From positions 2,460,001-2,524,000 of the forward strand of contig JAWNZC010000320.1 of assembly GCA_035771165.1 (NCBI GenBank): a stretch of DNA of 64,000 nt. The letters run 5' to 3'. Within the stretch, counting starts at the first letter, position 1. Each line of letters starts with the position of its first letter. Below are positions 38,457 through 54,076 of this stretch, one piece after another. Both the position numbers and the translations under genes were made by a program. The notes under the pieces are model-generated. The model was not told where the DNA came from and made no database searches. It worked only from the letters and a program-made list of their open reading frames with translations. Origin of the DNA: Paragorgia papillata. Its lineage: Eukaryota; Cnidaria; Anthozoa; Scleralcyonacea; Coralliidae.

Positions 38457-39122
38457 CGTTTGGTTATTATCTAGTGGAATGAGTGTCACTTAAATCTATT
38501 ATTACTAAAAAAGGCAACTTGCTCTAACATTAAACCTAACCTCCAAGCTAACCCTAACTTTAATCCTGACAATTCATTTGCCTATTATTTGTTATTACAA
38601 TTAGACAAGTTAATTTTTCAATATCGGGACAATATTAATGTCTTTTTTATAACCTTCTTTGTGTTTCATTTCCGGCCTTTTTTATTTATGGCAAATCTGA
38701 TGTCAGTAATTGGCTCTGCCATAGATACTATAAGCTACTATATAGGAGTGAATGACGTTTGGAATATAACTAGTGGAATAAGTGTCTCTGGGATTTATTA
38801 GCGTACGTAATAACTTTAATCCTAACAATTATTTGTTATTACAATTAGACAAGTTTAGTTTTTAATATCGGGAGAATATTAATGTTGTTTTCTTAACCTT
38901 CTGTGTGCCTCAAATAAGAGTTACAAGAGATATTAATATTATTCTGATATTGAAAACTTGACTTGTCTAAATGTAATGACAAATAATAGACAACTAGATT
39001 GTCAGGATTAAAGTAAGTTAGCATTAGCGTCGAGGTTAGGTTTAATGTTAGAGTAAGTTGCTTTTTTAGTATTAATAAATTTAAGAGACATTCATTCCAC
39101 TAGATAATAGCCAATTAAACGT
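38457..39122. mobile_element. Foldback element with ~190-bp arms
   Basis: Left GGTTATTATCTAGTGGAATG... and the inverted right arm match over about 190 bp with gaps. A third partial copy of the arm lies inside at 38760-38890. Non-coding. Confidence 0.75.
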
Positions 39123-39547
39123 CAGGTATGCCAAGTGTATTTAAGGCCAAAGCGTATATAATTGCTGGAGGAAAGAGGCAACGGCGGAATTTAGGATTTT
39201 GCATTAGTTTCTGCTAATTAAAAACAGGTCTCAAATAGAACCTTTGTTTTAAAATATTGGATATTAATTAGATGACAGATTAAAAGCCCAAACAGAATCA
39301 ATTATTCTAATTTTAAGAAAAATTTGGACTTGTGTGTACTTTATGCGGTCTTTGTATTTATTTAGCCAAATTATGTCAAACCCTATTTAAAATTCCTTCG
39401 TTGCTGGTGTTTGATATAAGGATACTATGAAGTGACTCTCCGCTGTAATAAGAGACTCTCGCCATAAGATGGCAAATACGGTCTTTTAAAGACTGCATGT
39501 TTGATGATTTTGCCCCTTGCATATTATGCATTACAATCGAACTCCTA

Positions 39548-39649
39548 TTAACACTTTGAAGCCTGACGACGAGTTTTTAGTAATTTATTCTGGCTGACGC
39601 CAGACGATTTTATTCAGTAAAGGGAGAGGTCCAGGCCTCAAAATGTTAA
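39548..39649. mobile_element. TTAA MITE with CTGACGCCAGACGATT core
   Basis: TTAACACTTTGAAGCCTGAC at one end and an inverted CAAAATGTTAA end, with the shared core in the middle. Confidence 0.7.
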
Positions 39650-39660
39650 AACCTACCTCT

Positions 39661-39783
39661 TTAACACTTTGAAGCTTGACGACGAGTCTTTAGTATTTTA
39701 TTCTGATTCTGGCTAACGCCAGACAATTTTATTCAGCACAGGGAGAGGTGTTCAAAAGGTGTTTCCAAGCCTCAAAGTGTTAA
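39661..39783. mobile_element. TTAA MITE, second tandem copy
   Basis: TTAACACTTTGAAGCTTGAC to CTCAAAGTGTTAA, with core GGCTAACGCCAGACAATTTT. It lies 11 bases from the previous copy. Confidence 0.7.
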
Positions 39784-40729
39784 GCGGACTGCACCTTTGG
39801 GACCTCGCTGAGGTGTCCAGCTTAAAAGGGGTTGTACAGTAGGGGGTGCGCGTGTGGTGACTGTATGCGTAGTTTGTTTTTACAATAATTCTATAAAACA
39901 ATCAATACAGCACTAACTGACTTACACATGTTCACAATTCAAAGTGTTGGCCTCTCTCGGTTTATTTCAAGTGTTGATTATTACTTTTATTAAAGTAAAC
40001 ATTAATTTTGAATTGATTTGTCCGCTTAAGAGAGGTTAATTTGCTCACTGGAACCTAAGATAGGTGTCCGTTTCCACTTAAGAGGTGCTTAAAAGGGGTT
40101 GTAACTATAGTGTTTTATTAAAGAAATGGCTGGGACCTCGCCTTGGTGTCCGCTTAAAAGGAGTGTTCGTTAAATCGTTAATAGGGGTTCGATTGTATAT
40201 TTGAGTTTGACGAACATGAACTAAACGTCTGTTACATTACGCTGGGCTTAGCTCTCAAACGTGCCATAATATCAATTTAACTAGATCTTATATACGCAAA
40301 TATTACTACTTAGGTGTACATATGACTATGAATTTGCAACCTTAGCCGCTCTATCCGAGTCTCAATACCTCAATGGTTAGAGCGTCTAACCGGTCATTGA
40401 AAAGTTATACTTATACAGTACCGCTCAGAAGTAACCTAACACAAACCGCGGCCGATCGGCGGTCGATCCTCGGGTCAACCGCTGATCGACCGCGGGTCAT
40501 CAGCGGGTCATCAGCGGTTGATCGGCGGTCCATCGGCGGTCGATCGGCGGTCGATCAGCGGTTGAACCGTAACCGAACCGCAGCCGCTGGGGCCCAAGCC
40601 GCAAGGTTCGTACGTTCTCGTAACACCGAGAAAAAGTCGCATATTTCCGAAGTTTGGCGTCCTTAATTTTTCGAAGGTAAGGCAAGTCTGTTCACTCTGT
40701 TGTGCTGACTGCTTGACATCTAATTTGAA

Positions 40730-41080
40730 ATGGGAAAGCTATCTCGCTACGCCAGAGAACGAGTTGTTGCCTTGTATTCTTCTAACGTTTCTGTTACGAA
40801 GATTACTCAGTTACTCGGAGAAGAAGGGATAAAAACATCCGGCTCAGCTGTGAGTCTGTTTCTCTCTCGCCATCGCCAAAGTGGTAGTCTCGATGATGCG
40901 CCGCGTAGTGGTAGAAAGCAAATACTCAGTGAAGAGCAGATACAATTTATCGATGGAAAGATGACGGAAAATGATGAACTAACCGCTGCTGAATTAAAAG
41001 AGAAACTCGGCTGGTCATGGCTTTTGATTAAATTACCCGTTGTCGTTGATTGTAGTCGAATAGTAGCTCGTGAAACGTGA
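40730..41080 (+). pseudogene. Tc1/mariner transposase, N-terminal DNA-binding part only
   Basis: MGKLSRYARERVVALY, VTKITQLLGEEGIKTSGSAV and GSLDDAPRSGRKQIL form the paired helix-turn-helix region of Tc1-like transposases, with KMTENDELTAAELKEKL at its end. After that the sequence leaves the family, and no DDE catalytic domain is present. The copy is non-autonomous. Confidence 0.8.
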
Positions 41081-41190
41081 AATTCAATTTGATCGACGAA
41101 TAATCTTGCCATTCTTGGCCGTGAATGTTATACAATTTCGGAAATGTTATACAAATTGTCGAATAAGTCAACAGCTAACAACGACGGACT

Positions 41191-41291
41191 TTAACTCTTT
41201 CCCGTCCGAATCGGTCTTTAGTATTTTATTCTGGCTAACGCCAGACGATTTTATTCACCTCTGGGGAAACCCTCGGACAGGAATGAGTTAA
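41191..41291. mobile_element. TTAA MITE inside the mariner element
   Basis: TTAACTCTTTCCCGTCCGA to TCGGACAGGAATGAGTTAA, 101 bp, with core CTGGCTAACGCCAGACGATT. Confidence 0.75.
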
Positions 41292-41865
41292 TATTCAAGT
41301 TTAGTCCAGCTTTCGTCACCTGACATGCACTCAAAACTTTCCTTGTTGTTTACGTAAAAAGCGCTACAGCCTTGTGTGTCTGCGTAAGCCGTTTTACTTA
41401 GTTGCATTGTTCGTTATAAATATATAGATTATCCTAGCTAGCAATAGATTGCTACATGTGCAGTCGGAATAAGTCGGTACTCGTGGTCTTCGGTTAACCG
41501 CGGTTTCCCTCCTGCGGTTCACGTAGCGACACCAACCTCACCGCAACCGCACCGCAAATTAACCGCCAGTTAACCGCAACCGCACCGCAAACTAACCGCC
41601 AATTAACCGCAACCGCACCGCAAACTAACCGCCAGTTAAACGCAACCGCAGTGTTAGGTTATTTCTGAGCGGTACTGTAGGTTCAATCCCTGTCTGGCAC
41701 AGCTCAGAAATATTTTCTGAGTATTTGAATTTGACATTATCACTGTAACGAACGGTTACCAAACCTCTGTTAGACTGTTAGATTTCAGTGATTGTACCAA
41801 ACGGAACGCTGCTACTTGTTAAGATCAGTGTGTGCTGTTAGGGCGCTGCCTCTCACCAATATATC

Positions 41866-42588
41866 GTTTTCATTCACGTGATCATTTCTTATTTCTTCTG
41901 TTAATCTTTGGAATGATTTACCTAGTGACATTCGTTCTTGCTCATCTTTAAGTAACTTCAAGATACACGTTTCTAGAAGGCGAGATATTGTATTTCCTAA
42001 TTCTTTATATTATATTGGTGATCGTATTGCAGCTATCCTTCATACACGTTTAAGATTAGCAAATAGCACTTTAAATAACGATTTGTATTTAAAGAATTGT
42101 GTATCTTCTTCCCCTTCTTGTGCGTGTGGTATTCCAAAGGAAACCGCGGCTCATTTCTTTTTTGAATGTGACCGACATGCTGCTCCTTGTGTAGACTTGC
42201 TTGCCTCTGCTGCTCATTTAATTGGTGCAAGATGGTCTAATGCTTCGAAACGGACTCGTCTTTTTTGGCTCCTAAATGGTTTGCCATTTGATGCAGTTCT
42301 TTTTCACGTTAATACGCAGTTTGTATTAAGTGTCCAAAATTTTATAATTGATTCGCATCGTTTTACTAATTAATTGCATTGGTCCATCTTTGCGCTTGTT
42401 GTCATCTTGTCCGCTTGCTCTTGTTAAAAAATTGTAAAATGGCGAAAGCTCCCTCGATAAGCCATATAGCTTTTGGAGCAATCGTCGTAATCAGAATATT
42501 GTATAAATTTTAAAAAAAAATATGGCCGCCATTTCATTGTTTTGGTGCACCAATATGGCCGCCGTGACGTCAGATGAAAACGATCTAT
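41866..42588. mobile_element. TIR insertion in the 5S-SINE carrying a LINE fragment
   Basis: ATATATCGTTTTCATTCACG at the left and inverted GACGTCAGATGAAAACGATCTAT-type sequence at the right suggest paired ends. Between them are a LINE fragment (41882-42373) with its 3' UTR and A-run (about 42513-42521). The target duplication is unclear. Confidence 0.5.
41882..42373 (+). pseudogene. LINE reverse transcriptase C-terminal fragment
   Basis: About 163 open codons: VNLWNDLPSDIRSCSSLSNF, LHTRLRLANSTLNNDLYLKN, then CACGIPKETAAHFFFEC, a CxC..H..C type C-terminal motif found in several LINE families. No RT palm is present. Confidence 0.8.
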
Positions 42589-42908
42589 AGTTAAGCTCGG
42601 TTAGACGGGGTTAGTTGGGTTAGTACTTGGATGGGTGACCGTCTGGGAATAACCCTGTTCTCGAGCTTGCGACTCATGTGAGTAGAGTTTAGTTGGTCTC
42701 TCCTGTGCTTCGAGGGTTTTTCGCCGGGTTCTTCGGTTTTCCTCCCTCCGTAAAAATCAACACCTACACCTTAATAACTACTTCATGTATTGTAAATATA
42801 TAGCTATACCTATTTCTCTATTCTGTTGTACACTGTAATGCGCATTCGATCATTACGTCATGAAGAATGCGCAATAAAAATCACTAATAAATCACTAATA
42901 AATCACCT

Positions 42909-43065
42909 ATGACTATGAATTGCAACCTTGGTTATCGATCTTCAGTAGCTTCAGTACCTCAATGGTCAGAGCGTCTAACTGGTCATTAGAAGATTGCAGG
43001 TTCGAACCCTGTTAGATGCTCTGGGCTACTGAGGCTTGGATGGATAGCTCTAGCCAAGATTGCAA
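42909..43065 (+). repeat. tRNA-derived repeat bounded by inverted ends
   Basis: A-box-like TCAATGGTCAGAGCG and B-box-like GGTTCGAACCC are in tRNA-like order and spacing. The outer ends TATGAATTGCAACCTTGG and its inverted counterpart form a stem. It is not a functional tRNA: no acceptor stem was found. Confidence 0.65.
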
Positions 43066-43141
43066 ATTCATACTAGCTTTTGCATATGAGATGTAGTTAA
43101 AGTGATCGATATTGTGACTTGTACGTATACATATGGTATAG

Positions 43142-43462
<321 letters not shown>

Positions 43463-43619
43463 GAAATAGAGATGTTTCCGAGCTTGGTGTAATGTAACAG
43501 ATGTTTGGTGGAGGTTCGTCAAGCTCAATTACTCAGAAAAGATTTCTGAGCCCCAGACCGATGTTAGAAGGTTGAATGTTTGGCTATCCTTTCTCTGCCC
43601 GGGTATTTACAGTCAAAAT

Positions 43620-43919
43620 GGAAATACCTTCCCGCTTCTGTAGTTTGTTGTGTATTACTGTATTTCTGTAGCCGCTACAGAAACCTGAGAAAAATCTAGC
43701 GATAAAAGTCGCTTATTCTTGATTTATATTCGTTTGTTAGTATCGATTTGGGAGAGACATTCGTTATATTATGATTAAATTCCATGAAAGCTAAATTATA
43801 CTTTTTATTCACATTTTTCGACAAAAAAATCTCCTCACGCTTCAGTAGCGACTGCAGAAATACTGTAATACATAACCAACTACAGAAGCGGAAGTGGGAA
43901 GGTATTACCATTTTGACTG
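43620..43919. mobile_element. TA-flanked MITE (family A), complete copy
   Basis: CAGTCAAAATGGAAATACC and its inverted partner are flanked by TA at 43618-43619 and 43920-43921; 300 bp. This copy serves as reference for the split copy at 18825-19789. Confidence 0.9.
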
Positions 43920-44017
43920 TAAGTTTGACGAACGGCTACCAAACGTTTGTCACATTACACCAAGGTCCTACTTTAATTACGTTTTATATGAAAACGCCAC
44001 CGCATTAGCGGACATAG

Positions 44018-44085
44018 GACTCGGTCACTAGTTCACTGGTCATAGCGTTTAACCGGTCATTAGGAGGTTGCTGGTAAATCATCTG
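44018..44085 (+). repeat. Degenerate tRNA-like repeat
   Basis: TCACTGGTCATAGCGTTTAA and CCGGTCATTAGGAGGTTGC resemble the A-box and anticodon part of the copies at 40344 and 42909. Confidence 0.5.
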
Positions 44086-45231
44086 CAGTGCGCGCGTTAT
44101 CTTTTTCCTTGAGCGTCCGGTCGATATTTCTTTATTCGTTAAACTACAAATGTTTCGGAGCCTCATTTCTGTCAAATTATAAGGTTATCCCTGAAAAAAG
44201 ACAAGCAAATTTAACGCGCATCACCGCCTCGATTTTGGATTGCGCCCAATCTCGTTCCCAGAGCCAAACCCCTCGCACGCGAGCGGAATAACTTGCCCGC
44301 GCGGCCGGGCATATTTGGCTCTGGGGACGAGATTGGTCTGAAATCGATTTGCCCAGAGCCATTCAATCTCGTTCCCAGAGCCTTCTCACGCGGGCCGCGC
44401 AAACGTAGGCTCTGGGATAATCCCGTTTCAAATCGACATTCCATTGGTTGGATAATCGACATGGTTTATATCAAGGAACATTTGAAAATCTGTATTCCTT
44501 TGTTCTTTCGAAAGCCTTGAGGTGTTTTAAATTAATTTTATCTGGCGACTGAAAGTTGTCAAGAACCAAACCTCTGGAATTAAACAGCAGTTGAACAGCA
44601 AGTATTCGGTGGCTTATGAATGGATTCGAAAGGGAAAGCGGTGAGTACTGAAGTGGCGTGTTGCCCGCGGTGTGGTATCTTGTCAGTTGTGGAACAAGAT
44701 GGCTAGTAATTTCAGAACTACATATCGTTGAAGTATATTGTGTACATATGTTGTTAGATGTTGAATGAGCTTTCATTTGATGTATAGCTCAAGATTCTGC
44801 GTTTTATTAAACTTGTTAAAATGTCCAAAATGTGCGAACCGCTGTTTGAAATAATATTACAAATAAACAGGAAATTGACTTCTCACAAGTGTTACAGAAT
44901 TTTAGATTTCTTTTGAAATATACTTAACGCACAACATTGAGATATATATCGTACAGAAGCTATTGGAAAATTATATTCGTGGTGGAAATTTTAAGCTTCT
45001 ACATGTAGTTGAACGGGAAATATTTTAAAAATCGAAAAACGTCTGTCGTTTTGGTTCAACTGCGTCGGTTTCCTGTTTATTTGTAATATAATATTATTAC
45101 GAACAGTGGTTTCGCACATTTTGGACAGTATAACAAGTTTCATAAAACGCAGAATCTTGAACTATACATCAAATGAAAGCTCATTCAACATCTAACAAAC
45201 ATACGCACACAATATAGTTCAACGATACGTA

Positions 45232-46748
45232 CAGGGCCGTAGCTAACATGTCGTAATTGGGGGGGTGCCAACCCAAAATTTCCGAATGAAATTTTTTTTC
45301 TTCCAAATCTTGCAATAATAATCACAAAACTTTGCTAACTGCCAAAACGACAGAGACAACAACAACAACTATTTTAATACCATGCAGTTACCAGTTACGG
45401 TAGTAACGAGGGGCGGACTGGCTACGTCAGAGGGGCCCGGGCGATTTGCTGTAACAGGGGGCCCGGTTTCCAAATGAAGTTGTTGTGGGTTCGCATGTGT
45501 ATAGGGGGGTCCGGGGGATGATCCCCCGGGAAATTTTTGAAATTTGGGTCTCTGAAATGGCATTACCCGCATTCTGACAGCAGTTTTGAGCAAACTTTTA
45601 ATAGTTTTAAAACATGTTTGTAATGGCACATTTCGTCATTTTTAACAAAGATTTTGTCCAAATTAGGCTTTAAATAGTATATTAAATGTAAAAATATGCA
45701 TGGACTATAAGGTCAAAGCCTGTTAAGGCTTGAGGGTTACCAATAAAAACAAAGGACAACTCATTTCCGTACGCATTCTTTCCCATGCGCTAACCACTTA
45801 TTGACTATACAACATATATTTTAATATGATTGTAGATCAGACGTTTGAAGTGTTTCAAACTTTTTAGATCCACATTTTCTTTTTGAGTAATCTCAACAAA
45901 TTGTAAAGAACGACTCGAAGATTGGTCCATGCACTTCCCTCCAACTCGACGGGCCCTAAACATTGTTCTCTTTTCAGAGGAGCTGCTTCTTGCAAGTCGT
46001 CCACCTTTTTCTTACGCCTTCTCTGCACCACGTTTAATTGCTTTCTTCATAATTCCGGAACTCGAAACGTCGGAAGAAACTACAGCTTCCACTATAAACG
46101 CTAAATAATTATTTTATCCTAAGCATGTATTCGGCCTGATTGATACATAGCCTTTTTTACTTTTGCAAAGTCAAAAAAATTTAAGGGCCCAAAGGGGGCC
46201 CAACAGGCAAGGGGCCCACCGGGCGTTTGCCCTGTAAGCCCGACTGGCCAGTCCGTCCCTGGTAGTAACGGTACTACATTTTATCCATTATCGTACGGAA
46301 ATATAAAACAACGAGCACATGGTCTGCGGTTGGGATCGGGTACGTACTTTCACATCCGGCAAAGGGGTCGCGTGACGACGGGACCCGTGGGGCCCACTGA
46401 TCTCTATAAAAGATCAGTGGTGGGGCCTTGCAAGTAATTGCAATATTCACATTCCCAGAGCCCACGTTTGTGTGGTGGGCACTAGGAACGAGAATGGAGA
46501 ATTTAGACAACGTAATTAATGTGTAAGTACTATTGTATTAAATTCGACCGACAAGTTTTCTGTTACCACATACCAGTACATTTATTTTTCATTTAATCAG
46601 TAGGTTTTGACAAATCTTCAGGCAAAATAGTCTTAAAGAAAAAGGTGCCAATTTTCCGAATAGACCCGTGAGTTTTCCGAATATTGCAATTTTGTAAAAG
46701 TTGGGGGGGTGCCGCACCCCCCCAATACCCCCCCTCGCTACGGCCCTG
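45232..46748. mobile_element. hAT-like element with 8-bp target duplication
   Basis: TIR CAGGGCCGTAGC at both ends; target duplication GATACGTA at 45224-45231 and 46749-46756. The 8-bp duplication and CAGGG start fit hAT. No transposase recognised. Confidence 0.85.
45408..46261. mobile_element. Second hAT-like element nested in the first
   Basis: Ends GAGGGGCGGACTGGC and, inverted, CAGGGACGGACTGGC (13 of 15 match), with duplication GTAGTAAC at 45400-45407 and 46262-46269. Non-coding as far as I can see. Confidence 0.85.
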
Positions 46749-47187
46749 GATACGTAGTTCTTAAATTACTAGTCATCTTGTTCCACTGACAATATGCCGT
46801 ATTGCCGCCGTGCCACCTTGGCTACGACAAGTTTGCTACTCACCGTTTTCTCTCTTGGAACCATTCAGAAGCCGTCGATTACTTGCTGTTTAAAATGCTG
46901 TTTAGTTCTTGACAAGTTTATCCGCCAGATAAAATTAAAAACCCCTCGAAAAATACTAGTTCCTTCGATCACAGAACAATAACTGGCGGCGCATGCTCTT
47001 TTCAATCGGCAACCTGTTTTTCGGTTTTCCGGCGACGGATTATCCCAGAGCCTACGTTTGCGCGGCCCGCGTGAGAAGGCTCTGGGAACGAGATTGAGAG
47101 CCATTTAACTTGCCCCGCGCGGCCGGGGAAATTTGGCTCTGGGGACGAGATTGGATTGCGCCTTGAAATTCCTTGGACCTTTGAATG

Positions 47188-47396
47188 TAGCCTGGTCCCC
47201 TGGCCCAATCAAAAAATATGGGCCAGGTAACCACTAAAGACTTCTGCTTTCCTATTGGTTGGAATTTCGCGCGTTTTTAGTGGCTATGAGTAAAACTGCA
47301 ATCGTCATAAGTGGATTTAGCCCTGATGACGCGAGAATGTAATTAGTGGTTACCTGGCCCATATTTCTTTTGAAATTGGGCCAGGGTACCAGGCTA
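47188..47396. mobile_element. MITE with ~50-bp TIRs and 9-bp target duplication
   Basis: TAGCCTGGTCCCCTGGCCCA and inverted partner; CTTTGAATG is duplicated at 47179-47187 and 47397-47405. A 9-bp duplication would suit a MULE-type element. It ends 64 bases before the first upstream ATG of the PRCC transcript. Confidence 0.85.
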
Positions 47397-47439
47397 CTTT
47401 GAATGTTGTCAATTACATTAAGCTTACATGACGTCTTTA

Positions 47440-47518
47440 ACTCTTTCCTCAGATTCAAGATGGCAGCTGCGAAGCGTTTGTTTGTGTCAGTCGTGTGAAA
47501 GCAGTTTTTGTTGGCAGT
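47440..47518 (+). promoter_or_regulatory. Probable PRCC 5' UTR/start region with YY1-like site and upstream ORF
   Basis: CAAGATGGCAGC (47456-47467) matches the YY1-type motif found near starts of TATA-less genes. The ATG inside it opens a 13-codon upstream ORF (47460-47498) that ends 20 bases before the main start. Confidence 0.45.
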
Positions 47519-51565
<4,047 letters not shown>

Positions 51566-51589
51566 GTACAATAAACAATTATTGGATGA

Positions 51590-51765
51590 GGCTAAGCATG
51601 ATATTAAGCAATTATTGGATGATACTTTTTTGATATCAAGAATTATCAAGGTCGAATGCTGTGTTATCTGCCGAAGCCGAAGGCTGAGACTGATAATGCG
51701 GTCTGAGACCTTGATAATTCTTGATATCAAAAAAGTCGAATTCAATAATTGCTTTATACATTTCA
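51590..51765. mobile_element. Hairpin MITE just after the PRCC exon 3 donor
   Basis: AATTATTGGATGATAC...TTGATATCAAGAATTATC and its inverted copy form arms of about 60 bp. It starts about 25 bases into the intron. Confidence 0.7.
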
Positions 51766-52397
51766 GTTGAAAAATGAAAATATAAAGAGAATCACTCCCC
51801 CAGAACCAAAAAAATGCAGTTCAAAGACAATTACTTTTTTCCCCCGCACTTTTCTTCGGTTTTTCAGCTCGTAAGTGGCGTTACATGAGCATAAGCGGCC
51901 GGCCAAGGCTTCAAAATATTACTTTTGATGGCATTTCTTGTTACAAGCAGGCAACCATGCTAAATCGTATCGGATAGTGTATACTTTGAAGGTGAGGGGT
52001 GTTGGCAGCCGTAATTATTGATTTATATACTAAAATTTAGAGCTTTTTGAAAGCACAATGTGATGGATGGGATATCTGTAAAGTGCTGCCTATTTACGTT
52101 TGTGTTTTATTTGAATTGGCTAATTCAGAATTCTATCCAATCAGCGTGCCTGAAGTTCTGATTATTCTAATTCGCATAACTCACAATCATAAACAAGCAA
52201 GAAATATGGCGCAAATTCGCCTAAATATAACACTTAGAAGAACAGCCACAACAATCTGAAAACTTTTTGTTACAAGCAGGCAACCACCATATAAATGTAG
52301 CTTAGTCATTCATCAAGATGACCAGGCAGGTTGCCTTCCGTGTATCACGGGATAGAACTGTTGAACCGGTGAGTTAAATGTCTAAGGATATTATGAG

Positions 52398-52538
52398 TGT
52401 GATAGGACACGTACAACAACGATACAGTTTATTAGTTCTTTTTTATTCAACCAAAACGAGACTCCAACAACAACAACTCAACCTCGAGGTGCGCAGTCTT
52501 ACCTGCGCACCTTTACACAGGAAACCCTATCGCTCACA
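52398..52538 (-). repeat. 3' LTR of Gypsy element 1
   Basis: On the plus strand it runs TGTGATAGGACACG to CTATCGCTCACA. Confidence 0.92.
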
Positions 52539-52583
52539 CCCCCATTACCAAACGGCTACATACACGAAAATGTCACTATTCAG

Positions 52584-53084
52584 TCAGTCTACAGGAGGTT
52601 GACTTAAATAAGTTTTTTTGTTTGGTTGCACCTGTAAAATGTTCACAGGATTTCGCTGTCTTTTGCTTTTCCTCAACAATGGATTACATGCAGGTGCTTT
52701 AAGATCGTCTTCATCAGAAAGGTCAGTATCGTCTTCAGATTCGAGTTCTTGTTCATACTGAAGCACTTGTTTGTGAACTTTGACAAACTGGTTATGGTGA
52801 ACAAGCTCTGGCATCTTGTCACTGCTGTCTTGAAGTTGAATCTCATAATTAACGTCACCCAACTTTTGCCGAACCACATAAACATCCCGTTTAATTGGTT
52901 TGGACAGTTTAGACGAACCTTGCTCTGTGGTGTGGTTCTTCTTCCGCACTCGGTCGCCCGGTTGATAGGGATGAAAAGGATGATCTGCCTTTGCTCGATT
53001 TTGGGCCCTTTTCTCTTGTGCTTTCTTAATACGGCGACGAACAGCTTGATAGACATTTTCCCACTTCTTAGTGTTGCGTTTCAC
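52584..53084 (-). pseudogene. Gypsy 1 integrase C-terminal domain
   Basis: HPFHPYQPGDRVRKKNHT and YVVRQKLGDVNYEIQLQDSS with VHHNQFVKVHKQ match the GPY/F-type end of Gypsy integrases. An acidic stretch and a basic tail follow. The link to the core at about 53100-53225 is broken. Confidence 0.8.
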
Positions 53085-53224
53085 TACTGTATGTCTGCCT
53101 GTTGCTCAGAAGGTTTCTTGACACGTGGCGTATAGTCAGGATCTGCATCATCGTCATCCTCCATTCCCGGAACCTGCATCGAATCAAGCCTGCGAGGAGA
53201 AGAATGGAACACAAGCTCGAACGG

Positions 53225-54061
53225 TCACATCTGTGTAGTTGCTTGAGAAGTGGTGTTGAATGCAAATGCTACCTTTGGCAAGAGAACGTCCCAGTTGTCT
53301 CTGTTGTCGTTGACAAGCGTTGTAAGACACTGATTGACGGTACGATTTTGTCTTTCCACTTGACCGTTTGCCTCAGGGTGGTACGGGGTACAATATACCT
53401 TCTCTATCCCCAGTTCCTTGCGCACTGTCTTGAATAGATTGGATTCAAAAGCAGGACCATGATCACTTAAAAGCACACGAGGAATATCAAACTGACAGAT
53501 CCATCTGTCAACAACAGCTTGGGCTGCCGTAAATGCTGTCTGGTCAACGGTAGGGACAAGTATGATGTATCGAGTGAGGAGGTCCTGCACTTGTAACACA
53601 TACTTGTGGCCACGAGGAGTTTCAACGTAAGGACCACAGAAATCAACTGCAATCCTGTAGAAGGGACGTTCCGGAATCTGGTGAGGCTGCAGTGGAGCCA
53701 CCTGAGGTTTACAAGGTAACTTACTGCAGTTACATTCATCACAGCCGCGTACCCAGGTACTGACGTCTTGTGTCATTGATGGCCAAAAACAACTTTCACG
53801 AACACGTTCAACCGTTCTGTCCCGACCCAGGTGACCACTCAGTGGTGAATTATGGCATTGCTGAAGAATCTTCCGGCGAAGAGTTTTGGGCACCAACAAC
53901 TGTTTCCTGCATTTATTCCGTCCGTAGAAATTCTTGATATAAAGGATTCCATCCCGCTCAATGACTAACTTTTCTTTTTGACGGAATATTTCATGAGCCT
54001 CAGGGTCGTCTGAGACAACATCTTCTAAACCATTCTGAAGTGCCAACCGTACATCGTACAA
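53225..54061 (-). pseudogene. Gypsy 1 integrase zinc-binding and DDE core
   Basis: HNSPLSGHLGRDRTVERVRE and CDECNCSK form the H2C2 region. DFCGPYVETPRGHKYVLQV, LLSDHGPAFESNLFK and YHPEANGQVERQNRTVNQ carry the D, D and E residues. The upstream edge is a TAG at 54077-54079. Confidence 0.85.
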
Positions 54062-54076
54062 TGCTTTGTCTTCTGA

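Larger units (their letters stand above)
40416..41677 (+). mobile_element. Tc1/mariner transposon with truncated transposase
   Basis: Ends CAGTACCGCTCAGAAGTAAC and its inverted partner (one visible mismatch in about 28) are flanked by TA at 40414-40415 and 41678-41679. Both subterminal regions hold arrays of short repeats (GGTCGATCGGCGG at left; AACCGCACCGCAAACTAACC at right). The element is 1,262 bp. Confidence 0.88.
40344..41735 (+). repeat. tRNA-derived SINE split by a Tc1/mariner element
   Basis: The A-box-like TCAATGGTTAGAGCG and anticodon-arm part (40368-40413) are separated by the transposon from the B-box-like GGTTCAATCCC (41680-41690). The intact relative is 42909-43065. Confidence 0.7.
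41832..42908 (+). repeat. 5S-rRNA-derived SINE split by an insertion; tail type 1
   Basis: The head TGTGCTGTTAGGGCGCTGCC ends at CTCACC (about 41861). The 5S-like body resumes AGTTAAGCTCGGTTAGACGG at 42592 and ends CCTCCGTAAAA. A tail with GTAATGCGCATTCGATCATT and ATGCGCAATAAAAATCACT runs to 42908. The tail resembles the LINE 3' end at 24150-24240. Confidence 0.85.
44229..47160. mobile_element. Foldback element with ~600-bp arms, right arm split by a hAT-like element
   Basis: Outer ends include GGCTCTGGGGACGAGATTGG and AATCTCGTTCCCAGAGCC. The arms (about 44240-44880 and, in inverse, 45055-45231 plus 46757-47155) align over most of their length, for example TGTCAAGAACCAAACCTCTG and AATGAGCTTTCATTTGATGT. 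No gene seen. Confidence 0.8.

Noticed and set aside
42945..43030. Functional tRNA gene
   Set aside because: A- and B-box-like parts are present but no acceptor stem or regular anticodon arm could be drawn; it is a repeat.
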